Position numbers and translations under genes: made by a program
From: Sphingomonas colocasiae
GTDB taxonomy: Bacteria > Pseudomonadota > Alphaproteobacteria > Sphingomonadales > Sphingomonadaceae
DNA length: 64,000 nt
Assembly (NCBI RefSeq): GCF_019880585.1
Contig: NZ_JAINVV010000013.1
Location: 62,001-126,000, forward strand
Reading direction: 5' to 3'
Shown: in pieces, positions 26,419 to 35,017 of the stretch
How positions within the stretch are numbered: the stretch's first letter is position 1
How the letters are laid out: each line of letters starts with the position of its first letter
Notes under the pieces: generated by a model
Seen by the model: only the letters and a program-made list of their open reading frames with translations
What the model was told of the DNA's origin: nothing
Databases searched by the model: none

Positions 26419-28538
26419 AAGGCCTGCCCGATCGAGATATAGACGGCGACGGCGGCTTCGCCCTTGCGGCGCCCGAGCGGCGTCGCCACGTCCAGCCTGA
26501 GCGGCCCGAAATTGGTGTAGAAGCGCCCGCCGATCCCGGCGCCCATGCGCAGGTCGCTGAAGCCCGGCGTCGAGGATTCATAGACCTGCCCGATATCGAG
26601 GAAGGGCACGATGCCGAAATCGCCGAAGCGATAGCGCGCCTCGATCGCGCCTTCGACCAGGCTGCGCCCACCGATGGGGTTGTTCTGCAGATCGCGCGGG
26701 CCGAGCTGCTGGTATCCGAAGCCGCGCACCGATCCGCCGCCGCCGGCATAGAGCCGCCGCGACGGCGCGATCTCGTCGCGCGGCGCGCCCATAATCGTCC
26801 CGAAGCGCACGCGCCCGGCGATCACCAGGCTGTCGGACACGGGGTAATAGGCGCTCCCCTCCACCAGCGCGCGGGCATATTGGAAGTTCTTGCCCTCGCT
26901 CTGCGAGATTTCCGGGCTCAGCCGCACCATCGCGCGCATGCCCTTTTTCGGGTCGAGCAGACTGTCCGACGTGTCATAGCCCAGTTGGCCGTTGATGCCG
27001 CCGATGAAGTAATTCTGTCGGGTGCGGGCGCTCAGCAGGTCGTCGAAGCGGGTTTCGCGCGTCGCCAGCGCCTCGAACCCATAGGCCCAGGTCCATTTCT
27101 TCTGCCAGATCGGCGTGGAATCGCGCGAGATGCGGCCGTTGATGCCCAAGGTCAGGGCTTCATAGGCGTCGTAATCCTGCCGGTTGGCTGAGAGCGACAG
27201 CAGCACCGTGCGATCGCGCTTGCCGGCGTTGGAGCGGCGGAAGGTGCCGCTCAACCCCTGTTCCTGCGTGCCCGCGACGGCGGCGACGATCAGCGCGCCT
27301 TCGGGCCGGAACAGATTCTTGTGCGTCCAGCTTCCGTCGACGCGCAGCCCCTGCCCCGTCGAATAGCCCGCCGTCGCCGCCAGACGGCGCGCCGGCCCGG
27401 CATTCTGGGTGACGAGCAGATCGACATATTCGGTGCCGTCGGGCGCGGTCTCGCCGGTGCGCTGCGGTTCCACCGCGACCGAATCGAACAGGCCGGTGGC
27501 GACCATCGCCTCGCGCAGATCGTCGACCTTGCGATTGTCGTACAGTTCGCCGCGCTTGAAGCGGGCGAGCACGCCGACATGTTTGGCGTCGAAGGCCTGC
27601 TTGCCCGTCGTCCTGTAGCCGCCGAACGAGGATCGCGGCCCCGGATCGACGGGCAATGTGTAGTCCCCGGTGTGATCGGCATCGTCGAGCTCGATATCGC
27701 GCGCGCCGACCGCGACGAAGGGATAGCCGCGCTGCGGAAGCTGGAGGCTGATCCCCGCCTCCGCCGCCTCGACGGTGGCGGCGACGATGGGGTCGCCGGT
27801 CTTCAGCGCCAATATTTCTCGCGGCATGCCCGGCGGCGTCGTATCCGGCCCTTCGATGGTGATGGCGCCCAGTGCATAGCGCGTGCCCGCAGTCGCGCTG
27901 ATCGTCGCGGTGGCGCGGCCCGGCTGGCCCTGGACGGGCTCGACCACCGACGTGACCACCGCGTCATAATAGCCTTCGGACTTGAGGATGCGCAGCGCCA
28001 GCGCCTCGTCCTCACGCGCGCGCGCAGCGATCACCGCGCCGTTGGCGCCCTTGCCGTCCCCCTCTTCGAGCGCCGAAAGACCGCGAAACTCATCCTCGAG
28101 CCCGACCTTGTCGAGCCCTTCGACGACAACGGTGTAGCGCACCGCCGGCGCTGGCTTGGCATCATCCTCCGCCACGGCCTGGGGCGGCTCGACATCGAAG
28201 GTCGCCAGCGACGGCAATGGCTGCGCCAAGGCCGGATCGGGCGCGGAGGTCGCAACCGCCGGCGGCGGCGCGGGCTGGGCCGATGGCGCCGCCGCGTCGG
28301 GCGTTTCCGCGGGCATCGCGTCGATATCCTCGATCGGCGCCAGCGGTTGCGCCAGTTCGGCATCGATCGGCGGCAGCGCCTCTTCGAATTGCGAATCGGT
28401 GATGATCGGATCGCCATCCGGGGTCGCGGCCTGTGTCGCCGGGCGCGCAGGATCGACAGCGCGCACCTGCGCCGCAAAAGCCGGGTCGACCAGGATCAGC
28501 GGGATGGTCGCCGCTGCGGACAGAAGGAACAGCTTCAT
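26415..28538 (-). CDS. tamA: Outer-membrane assembly factor TamA (Omp85 family)
   Basis: A 707-residue Omp85 protein. A signal peptide (MKLFLLSAAATIPLILVDPAFA) is followed by an unusual Ala/Pro-rich, low-complexity stretch (about residues 40-120), then POTRA repeats and a C-terminal 16-stranded barrel. The barrel has the family motif region with G-G-G-G-S-V-R-G-F-G-Y-Q and ends in Y-I-S-I-G-Q-A-F with terminal Phe. The ATG at 28538 is chosen because the signal peptide begins there; in-frame sequence to 28670 upstream is not protein-like. Operon with tamB. Confidence 0.94.
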   Translation of the reverse strand: MKLFLLSAAATIPLILVDPAFAAQVRAVDPARPATQAATPDGDPIITDSQFEEALPPIDAELAQPLAPIEDIDAMPAETPDAAAPSAQPAPPPAVATSAPDPALAQPLPSLATFDVEPPQAVAEDDAKPAPAVRYTVVVEGLDKVGLEDEFRGLSALEEGDGKGANGAVIAARAREDEALALRILKSEGYYDAVVTSVVEPVQGQPGRATATISATAGTRYALGAITIEGPDTTPPGMPREILALKTGDPIVAATVEAAEAGISLQLPQRGYPFVAVGARDIELDDADHTGDYTLPVDPGPRSSFGGYRTTGKQAFDAKHVGVLARFKRGELYDNRKVDDLREAMVATGLFDSVAVEPQRTGETAPDGTEYVDLLVTQNAGPARRLAATAGYSTGQGLRVDGSWTHKNLFRPEGALIVAAVAGTQEQGLSGTFRRSNAGKRDRTVLLSLSANRQDYDAYEALTLGINGRISRDSTPIWQKKWTWAYGFEALATRETRFDDLLSARTRQNYFIGGINGQLGYDTSDSLLDPKKGMRAMVRLSPEISQSEGKNFQYARALVEGSAYYPVSDSLVIAGRVRFGTIMGAPRDEIAPSRRLYAGGGGSVRGFGYQQLGPRDLQNNPIGGRSLVEGAIEARYRFGDFGIVPFLDIGQVYESSTPGFSDLRMGAGIGGRFYTNFGPLRLDVATPLGRRKGEAAVAVYISIGQAF

Positions 28539-28835
28539 GAGCAGACGGCCGGCATCAGGAAATCGGGCAGGCGCGCGCCGGCATCGCCAGCATCGCTGAC
28601 GGTCCGCCCGGCATGCGCATTTCGAAAGCCCGAATGATACCCCCCTTTTTCTGGCCCGCGCGGTGAACAACGGCGACAGGGCCGCGATGTTCCAAGGATA
28701 ACAACAAGAAAGAATTCACCAACCGCGAAATCGGACCATGCGCGAGTTGCGGTCGCACGCATTCGGAGACAAGCTGGAGACAAGACCATTGCCGCTCCGC
28801 CGTTCCACCATGGAGGGGCATGACAGGACGAACGC
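28539..28835. other. Intergenic region between divergent tamA and acyl-CoA dehydrogenase genes
   Basis: A 297-base stretch that must hold both promoters. I see no RNA gene, repeat or convincing protein frame in it. Confidence 0.5.
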
Positions 28836-30008
28836 ATGCAGCTCAGCCCCTTCGACAGCGAGAATTTTCCCGAGATCCGCGAGGGCGTGCGCCGCCTCTG
28901 CGCCGAATTCCCCGGCGAATACTGGCGCGAACTGGATGCGAAGCGCGAATATCCGAGCCGCTTCGTCAAGGCGCTGACCGACGCCGGTTATCTCTCCGTT
29001 CTGATCCCGGAGGCATATGGCGGTTCCGGCCTGGGCCTGTCTGCTGCGGCGGCGATCCTCGAGACGATCCAGGCCGAGGGCTGCAATGGCGGCGCCTGCC
29101 ATGCGCAGATGTACACGATGGGCACGATCCTGCGCCACGGATCGGAGGCACAGAAACAGGCCTATCTGCCGAAGATCGCGACCGGCGAACTGCGCCTGCA
29201 GGCGTTCGGCGTCACCGAACCGACGAGCGGCACCGACACCACCGCGCTGCGCACGACGGCGGTGCGCGACGGCGACGCCTATATCGTCAACGGCCAGAAG
29301 ATCTGGACCAGCCGTGCCGAGCACAGCGACCTGATGCTGCTGCTCGCCCGCACCACCCCGCGCGAACAGGCGGGCAAGAAGACCGAAGGCCTCTCCACCT
29401 TCATCGTCGACATGAAACAGGCGCTGGCCGACGGATCGCTGACCATCCGGCCGATCCGCACGATGATGAACCATGCGACGACCGAGGTCTTTTTCGACAA
29501 TATGCGCATTCCGGCCGCCAATCTGCTCGGCGAGGAAGGCAAGGGTTTCCGCTACATATTGTCGGGCATGAATGCGGAGCGCGTGCTGATCGCCGCCGAA
29601 TGCGTCGGCGACGCCAAATGGTTCACGCGCAAATCGGTCGATTATGCGAGCGATCGCCATGTCTTCGGCCGTGCGATCGGCAAGAACCAGGGCATCTCAT
29701 TCCCCATCGCCCGCGCCTACGCCAACATGCGCGCGGCCGAACTGATGGTGCATGAAGCGGCGCGGCTGTACGAAGCCGGCCGACCCAACGGCGCCGAAGC
29801 GAACATGGCCAAGATGCTCGCCGCCGACGCCTCGGTCGAGGCGGGCAATGTCTGCATCCAGACTCATGGCGGCTTCGGCTTCGCCGAGGAATATGATGTC
29901 GAGCGCAAGTTCCGCGAAACCCGGCTCTACCAGGTCGCGCCGATCTCGACCAACCTCATCCTGTCGTTCCTGGCCGAGCATGTCCTCGGCCTGCCCCGAA
30001 GCTATTGA
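28836..30008 (+). CDS. Acyl-CoA dehydrogenase
   Basis: A 390-residue flavoprotein of the acyl-CoA dehydrogenase family. The FAD/substrate motifs are present: F-G-V-T-E-P-T-S-G-T-D near residue 125, W-T-S-R around 163, and H-G-G-F-G-F near 345. The C-terminal segment that in short/medium-chain enzymes reads Y-E-G-T and carries the catalytic Glu is here Y-Q-V-A-P-I-S-T-N, as in a separate subgroup. The catalytic base must therefore lie elsewhere or the chemistry differs. No other fatty-acid or CoA genes are next to it, so the substrate is open. It converges with the tetR gene. Confidence 0.9.
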   Translation: MQLSPFDSENFPEIREGVRRLCAEFPGEYWRELDAKREYPSRFVKALTDAGYLSVLIPEAYGGSGLGLSAAAAILETIQAEGCNGGACHAQMYTMGTILRHGSEAQKQAYLPKIATGELRLQAFGVTEPTSGTDTTALRTTAVRDGDAYIVNGQKIWTSRAEHSDLMLLLARTTPREQAGKKTEGLSTFIVDMKQALADGSLTIRPIRTMMNHATTEVFFDNMRIPAANLLGEEGKGFRYILSGMNAERVLIAAECVGDAKWFTRKSVDYASDRHVFGRAIGKNQGISFPIARAYANMRAAELMVHEAARLYEAGRPNGAEANMAKMLAADASVEAGNVCIQTHGGFGFAEEYDVERKFRETRLYQVAPISTNLILSFLAEHVLGLPRSY

Positions 30009-30039
30009 AGCATCCCCGCACTTCGGCACGGCTTGGGAT

Positions 30040-30672
30040 TCAGTCGGGCGCGAAGGCGCGCATGAAGATATCGGCCGCCAGCCGTGCTTCCTGATCGCGT
30101 TCCTCGGCCGTGGTTTCCTGCCCCATCAGCATGCGCTGATGGGTGCCGCCCATGCACAGGCTGGTGAGCGCGCGCGCGGCGCGGCGGGGATCCTCGTGGC
30201 GAAGCGTCCCGGCCTCCATCTCGCGCGCCAGGAAGCCCGCGAGCAATTCCTGCGTCGGCTGCGGTGCGCGGCGATAGAAGATCTCGCCGACTTCGGGAAA
30301 ACGATTGACCTCCGCCGCGACGAGCCGGTGAAGCCGCACCGCCTCCGGCGAGGTGATCTTGGCAATGAAGCTCCGGCAGAATTCGAGGATCATCGTGCGC
30401 ACATCCACACCGGGCCTGAACAGATCGGCCAGTTGACGGCGATATTCGGACGTCACGGTTTCCAGCACGGCGGAGAACAATTCCTCCTTCGACGGGAAAT
30501 AGCTCCATAACGTGCCCTTCGATCCGCCGAGTTCGGCCGAAATCGCGGACATCGACGTACCCGAATAGCCGTTTTCGAAGAATGTACGCTTCGCCACCGC
30601 GATGATTGCATCACGACGATCCTGTTTGCGGGCTTCGCGCCTGCCCGGCGGCTTTTCCAACTCTCTCTCCAT
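30040..30672 (-). CDS. TetR-family repressor of the adjacent efflux operon
   Basis: A 210-residue TetR regulator. The N-terminal HTH (about residues 20-65) reads A-I-I-A-V-A-K-R-T-F-F-E-N-G-Y-S-G-T-S-M then A-I-S-A-E-L-G-G-S-K-G-T-L-W-S-Y-F, textbook TetR. The C-terminal part is the drug/ligand domain of the AcrR-like type. The start is taken as the ATG at 30672; an upstream in-frame ATG at 30709 would put the operator inside the coding sequence and is less likely. The gene diverges from the NodT-EmrA-EmrB operon, with two inverted copies of one palindrome between, so it very likely represses both itself and the pump. Confidence 0.9.
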   Translation of the reverse strand: MERELEKPPGRREARKQDRRDAIIAVAKRTFFENGYSGTSMSAISAELGGSKGTLWSYFPSKEELFSAVLETVTSEYRRQLADLFRPGVDVRTMILEFCRSFIAKITSPEAVRLHRLVAAEVNRFPEVGEIFYRRAPQPTQELLAGFLAREMEAGTLRHEDPRRAARALTSLCMGGTHQRMLMGQETTAEERDQEARLAADIFMRAFAPD

Positions 30673-30673
30673 A

Positions 30674-30691
30674 ACCGTACTATAGGGTACG
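30674..30691. promoter_or_regulatory. TetR operator copy 1 and tetR promoter
   Basis: ACCGTACTATAGGGTACG, a GTAC-N6-GTAC palindrome. On the minus strand it contains TATAGT (30684-30679), with TTGTCA 16 bases upstream (30706-30701). Such a promoter would start transcription at or next to the tetR ATG, giving a leaderless message. The inverted copy is at 30735-30752. Confidence 0.72.
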
Positions 30692-30734
30692 ATTTTTCCT
30701 TGACAAGCCATCGAACCGGGCCCATCTGCATTTT

Positions 30735-30752
30735 CGTACCCTATAGTACGGT
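30735..30752. promoter_or_regulatory. TetR operator copy 2
   Basis: CGTACCCTATAGTACGGT, the exact reverse complement of the 30674-30691 site. It includes TATAGT at 30742-30747 as a possible -10 box for the efflux operon and ends seven bases before the NodT-like ATG, with no Shine-Dalgarno sequence in between. Confidence 0.72.
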
Positions 30753-30759
30753 TTTACAG

Positions 30760-32229
30760 ATGCGCTTACGCCCTGCCCGCCTCTTGCTCTTCGCACCGGT
30801 CATGCTCGCCGCCTGCGCCCCCGTGCCGCAGCTCGGCGCACGCCCGGAAACACGGCCGGCCGCGAGCTTCGCGGCCGACATGTCGATCGGCGCCCATGCC
30901 GCGGGACCGGCCTGGCCCGGGGCAGATTGGTGGACGGCCTATGGCGATACCCAGCTCAGCGCACTCATCACCGAAGGCCTGGCCGACTCGCCCGATCTCG
31001 CCGCCGCCGCGGCACGCCTTCGCGCGGAGCAGGCCTACGCCCAGCAGGCCGGCGCCGCGCTGCTGCCGACGATCGACGTTCAGGCGAGTGCGACCGAAGC
31101 CAAGCAAAGCTATAATGAAGGGATACCGCCCGCCTTTGTGCAAAGGGGCTGGAACGACAGCGGCCGGCTTGCCGCGTCGCTGGGGTTCGATCTCGACCTA
31201 TGGGGCCGCAACCGCGCCGCGCTCGCCGCGGCGACATCGGATGCGGAGGCTGCGCGGATCGAACTCGATCAGTCCCGGCTCGTCCTTTCGACCAATATCG
31301 CGAGCGCCTATGCCGATCTCGCCCGGCTCGCCGCCGAACGCACGGTCGAGGCCAAGGCGCTCGACCTGCGCGTCCAGACGCGGACATTGGTGGGAGACCG
31401 TGTCGCCAACGGCCTGGACACGCAAGCTGAACTGAAACAAGCCGATGCCGCGATCCCTGCGGCGCGCGCCGATCTCGCGGCGACCGACGAGGCGATCGCG
31501 CTCACGCGCAATCGCATCGCCGCGCTGCTCGGCAAGGGCCCAGATCGCGGGCTCACCATCACCCTTCCGTCCGGCCCCGCAGAAATGCACGGCCTGCCGG
31601 CGGGCGTGACCACCGACCTGATCGGGCGCCGCCCCGACATCGCCGCCGCGCGCGCGCGGGTGGAGGCAGCGGCGAGCCGTATCAAGGTGGCGCGCGCCGA
31701 CTTCTATCCTTCGATCAACATCACCGCATTGGCCGGTTTCCAGGCGCTGGGGCTGGGCAACCTGTTCAGGAACGACTCGACCTTCGGCCAGGCCGGCCCC
31801 GCGCTCAGCCTGCCCATCTTTCGCGGCGGCCAGCTTGCCGGCCAGTATAAGGGTGCGCGCGCCGGTTATGATGAAGCGGTCGCGACCTATGACTCGGTCG
31901 TCGCGACGGCGTTCCGCGAGGTCGCCGACGCCGTGACGAGCCAGACCGCGCTGGTGTCGCGCCTGTCCGAAAGCCGCCAGGCGCTGGCGGCGTCCGAAGC
32001 CGCCCATGCCATTGCCCGGCAGCGCTATGAAGGCGGCCTCTCCACCTTTCTCGACGTGCTGACCGCCGAAGAGCGCGTGCTGCAGAACCGCCGGATCGTC
32101 GCCGATCTCGACGCGCGGGCGTTCGCGCTCGACGTCCAGCTCGTGCGCGCGCTCGGCGGCGGCTTTTCCGGCACCAGTGCGGCGGCGGCCGCAAACACAG
32201 CCACATACAAGGACGCGACCCATGGCTGA
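30760..32229 (+). CDS. Outer-membrane efflux lipoprotein, NodT/TolC family
   Basis: A 489-residue outer-membrane factor. The N-terminus is a lipoprotein signal with lipobox L-A-A-C (Cys at residue 15). Two outer-membrane-efflux repeats follow, with W-W-T-A-Y-G-D near the start, long coiled-coil helices, and the conserved L-I-G-R-R-P-D-I and P-I-F-R-G-G segments. It forms the exit duct for the EmrA/EmrB-like genes that follow. The ATG at 30760 is where the lipoprotein signal begins. It overlaps the next gene by 8 bases. Confidence 0.93.
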   Translation: MRLRPARLLLFAPVMLAACAPVPQLGARPETRPAASFAADMSIGAHAAGPAWPGADWWTAYGDTQLSALITEGLADSPDLAAAAARLRAEQAYAQQAGAALLPTIDVQASATEAKQSYNEGIPPAFVQRGWNDSGRLAASLGFDLDLWGRNRAALAAATSDAEAARIELDQSRLVLSTNIASAYADLARLAAERTVEAKALDLRVQTRTLVGDRVANGLDTQAELKQADAAIPAARADLAATDEAIALTRNRIAALLGKGPDRGLTITLPSGPAEMHGLPAGVTTDLIGRRPDIAAARARVEAAASRIKVARADFYPSINITALAGFQALGLGNLFRNDSTFGQAGPALSLPIFRGGQLAGQYKGARAGYDEAVATYDSVVATAFREVADAVTSQTALVSRLSESRQALAASEAAHAIARQRYEGGLSTFLDVLTAEERVLQNRRIVADLDARAFALDVQLVRALGGGFSGTSAAAAANTATYKDATHG

Positions 32230-33370
32230 AGCCGATCCCAATTTCGGCGGCGAACGTACCGACGAAACGACCGCCGGCCGCAGGCCCCTGCGCAAGCGGC
32301 TGCTGACCTATGTCGCCGGCGCGGTGCTGATCGGCGGCGTCGGTTTCGGCGCCTGGTATGCACTTGTCGGCAGCCATTATGTGAGCACCGACAATGCCTA
32401 TGTCGGCGCCGACACGGCCAGCGTCACGCCGATGGTGGCGGCGCAGGTAGCGGCGGTCGCGGTCGCCGATACCCAGGCGGTGCGCAAGGGCGACACGCTT
32501 GTGCGGCTCGACGACAGCGACGCGCGGATCGCGCTCGCCCAGGCCGAAGCCGATCTCGCCAAGGTCCGCCGCCAATATGGCCAGACATCCGCGACCAGCG
32601 CCGCGCTCGCAGCGCAGGTCCAGGCCCGCAATGCCGATATCGCGCGTGCCCGCGCCCAGCTCGTATCCGCCGAGGCGGACTATGAACGGGCACGCGTCGA
32701 CCTCGCCCGGCGCCAGCGCCTCGCCCCCAACGGCGCGGTGTCGGGCGAGGAACTGACGGCCGCGACCAACAGCTTTTCGTCCGCCAGAGCCAATCTGGAA
32801 CTGGCGCGCGCCGGCATCGCGCAGGCGAGCTCGACCCGTGGCGCCGCGGCAGGCGAACTCGCGGCGAACGACGCGCTGATCAGCGGCACCACCGCCGCCA
32901 CCGCGCCCGAGGTGCTGGCGGCACAGGCCAGGCTGGCGCAGGCCCGGCTCGACCTGGAGCGCACCGTGATCCGGGCGCCGATCGACGGCGTGATCACCCG
33001 CCGCAACGTCCAGGTGGGGCAGCGCGTCGCGCCGGGCGCGCAGCTGATGCTGATCGTCCCCGTCGGCCAGCTTTATGTCGACGCCAATTTCAAGGAAGGC
33101 CAGCTTGCCAAGGTAAAGATCGGCCAGGCGGTGACGCTCAAATCCGATCTTTATGGCGGCGATGTCGAATATCACGGCAAGGTGGTCGGCCTGTCGGGCG
33201 GCACCGGATCCTCCTTCGCGCTCATCCCCGCGCAGAACGCGACCGGCAACTGGATCAAGGTCGTCCAGCGCCTGCCGGTGCGTGTGGCGCTCGATCCGAA
33301 GGAATTGCAGGCGCATCCGCTAAGGGTTGGCCTGTCGATGGACGCCGAGATCGATATCTCCCGAAACTAG
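32222..33370 (+). CDS. Membrane-fusion protein, EmrA/HlyD family
   Basis: A 382-residue periplasmic adaptor. One membrane anchor lies near residues 25-45, followed by Y-V-S-T-D-N-A-Y-V and a barrel-sandwich hybrid domain split by a long alpha-helical hairpin (residues about 100-220, Ala-rich coiled coil). The second half has I-R-A-P-I-D-G-V-I-T and D-A-N-F-K-E-G-Q-L, hallmarks of EmrA. It links the inner-membrane pump to the NodT-type channel. Confidence 0.93.
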   Translation: MAEADPNFGGERTDETTAGRRPLRKRLLTYVAGAVLIGGVGFGAWYALVGSHYVSTDNAYVGADTASVTPMVAAQVAAVAVADTQAVRKGDTLVRLDDSDARIALAQAEADLAKVRRQYGQTSATSAALAAQVQARNADIARARAQLVSAEADYERARVDLARRQRLAPNGAVSGEELTAATNSFSSARANLELARAGIAQASSTRGAAAGELAANDALISGTTAATAPEVLAAQARLAQARLDLERTVIRAPIDGVITRRNVQVGQRVAPGAQLMLIVPVGQLYVDANFKEGQLAKVKIGQAVTLKSDLYGGDVEYHGKVVGLSGGTGSSFALIPAQNATGNWIKVVQRLPVRVALDPKELQAHPLRVGLSMDAEIDISRN

Positions 33371-33380
33371 GGGCAAGTCC

Positions 33381-34910
33381 ATGGACGGCAAGGCCGAGGC
33401 ACTGGCGCCGCTGACCGGCGCGCGGCTCATCCTGGCGGGTATCGTGCTCGCGCTCACCAATTTCATGGTGGTGCTCGACACCACGATCGCGAACGTCTCC
33501 GTCCCGCACATCGCCGGCAGCCTGGGCATCTCGGGCAGCCAAGGCACCTGGATCATCACCTCCTATGCCGTCGCGGAAGCCGTGAGCGTGCCGCTGACCG
33601 GCTGGCTCGCCGGGCGCTTCGGCACGGTGCGCACCTTCACCTTCGGCATGATCGGCTTCGGCGTCTTCTCCACATTGTGCGGCATGTCCTCGACACTGGG
33701 CATGATCGTCGCGTGCCGGATCGGCCAGGGGCTGTGCGGCGGCCCGCTGATGCCGCTCAGCCAGACATTGCTGATGCGCATCTTCAAACCCGAGCAGCGC
33801 GTGCAGGCGATGGCCATCTGGTCGATGACCACCGTCGTCGCGCCGATCCTGGGGCCGATCCTGGGCGGCACGATCAGCGACGGCTGGTCGTGGCACTGGA
33901 TCTTCTTCATCAACATTCCCGTCGCCGCATTCTGCGCGTTCGGCGCGGTGCGGCTGCTTGCCAGGGTGGAGACGCCCACCGACAGGCTGCGCGTCGACAG
34001 GGTCGGGCTGATGCTGATGCTGCTGTGGATCGGCGCGCTCCAGATCATGCTCGATCTCGGCCGCGAACATGACTGGTTCGCCGATCCGACGATCATCGCG
34101 CTCGCCATCATCGCCGCGATCGGCTTCGTCGTCTTCCTGGTCTGGGAAGGGACGGAGAACCAGCCGATCGTCGATCTGCGCGTGTTCCGGCATCGCGGCT
34201 TCACCGTCGCAGTGATGTCGCTCTCCTTCGCCTTCGGGACCTTCTTCGCCTCCGCCGTGCTGATCCCGCAATGGCTGCAGACCAGCATGGGCTACACCGC
34301 CACCTATGCCGGCTACGCGACCGCGTTCACCGGCGTGGCGGCGGTGATCATGTCGCCGATCGTCGCCAAGCTCTCGTCCCGGGTCGACCAGCGCGCATTG
34401 GTCTGTTTCGGCATCCTCTGGCTTGGCTTCGTTTCGCTGCTGCGTGTCCATTGGAACAGCCAGGCCGATTTCTGGACGCTCGCCCTGCCGCAGATGCTCC
34501 AGGGCCTCGGAATGCCCTTCTTCTTCATCCCGCTGACATCGCTCGCGCTCGCCTCGGTCGAGCCGCAGGAAACGGCGTCGGCCGCCGGCGTGATGAGCTT
34601 CCTGCGGACGATGGCGGCCGCGATCGCCACCTCGATCTCGACGACGATGTGGGACAACAGCTCCCGCGTCGCGCGCAGCGAGATCACGTCGCAACTCAAC
34701 AGCGACGGCACCGTCGACGCCATGACCGCGCAAGGCTTCTCGCTCGATCAGGTCCGCATCGTCGTCGCGCAGGTCGTCGACAAGGAAGCCTATGCGCTCG
34801 CGACCAACCACATCTTCCTGCTGTCGGCCTTCGTCTTCATGGCATCCGCGATGATCATCTGGATGACGCCGCGCCCGAGCCGCGCAGTCGCGCCCGGCGC
34901 CGCGCATTGA
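33381..34910 (+). CDS. DHA2-family multidrug MFS pump, EmrB type
   Basis: A 509-residue, 14-segment major facilitator. Seen are V-L-D-T-T-I-A-N-V in segment 1, the antiporter motif region G-P-I-L-G-G in segment 5 and W-R/W-I-F-F-I-N-I-P-V between segments, all typical of EmrB/QacA exporters. The ATG at 33381 follows a GGGGCAAG ribosome binding site and lies 10 bases after the emrA-like stop. With the two preceding genes it makes a complete tripartite drug or toxic-metabolite exporter under TetR control. Confidence 0.94.
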   Translation: MDGKAEALAPLTGARLILAGIVLALTNFMVVLDTTIANVSVPHIAGSLGISGSQGTWIITSYAVAEAVSVPLTGWLAGRFGTVRTFTFGMIGFGVFSTLCGMSSTLGMIVACRIGQGLCGGPLMPLSQTLLMRIFKPEQRVQAMAIWSMTTVVAPILGPILGGTISDGWSWHWIFFINIPVAAFCAFGAVRLLARVETPTDRLRVDRVGLMLMLLWIGALQIMLDLGREHDWFADPTIIALAIIAAIGFVVFLVWEGTENQPIVDLRVFRHRGFTVAVMSLSFAFGTFFASAVLIPQWLQTSMGYTATYAGYATAFTGVAAVIMSPIVAKLSSRVDQRALVCFGILWLGFVSLLRVHWNSQADFWTLALPQMLQGLGMPFFFIPLTSLALASVEPQETASAAGVMSFLRTMAAAIATSISTTMWDNSSRVARSEITSQLNSDGTVDAMTAQGFSLDQVRIVVAQVVDKEAYALATNHIFLLSAFVFMASAMIIWMTPRPSRAVAPGAAH

Positions 34911-35017
34911 GATCCGGCAGGGCCATGCGACGCAGGAAAACGGCGACGCCCGGCAAAACCCGAGCGCCATGCAGCAGGACGGCGTATGCCGAACGCTCGG
35001 GAACGCCAGCGTAACCC

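Noticed and set aside
23563-26442. A 959-codon open frame on the + strand
   Set aside because: It is antisense to tamB, rich in Arg/Ala/Asp/Gln as expected for a shadow frame in GC-rich DNA, and shows no domain or start context.
33255-34970. A 571-codon minus-strand frame opposite the EmrB pump
   Set aside because: His/Asp/Arg-rich shadow frame; the + strand encodes a clear 14-segment transporter.
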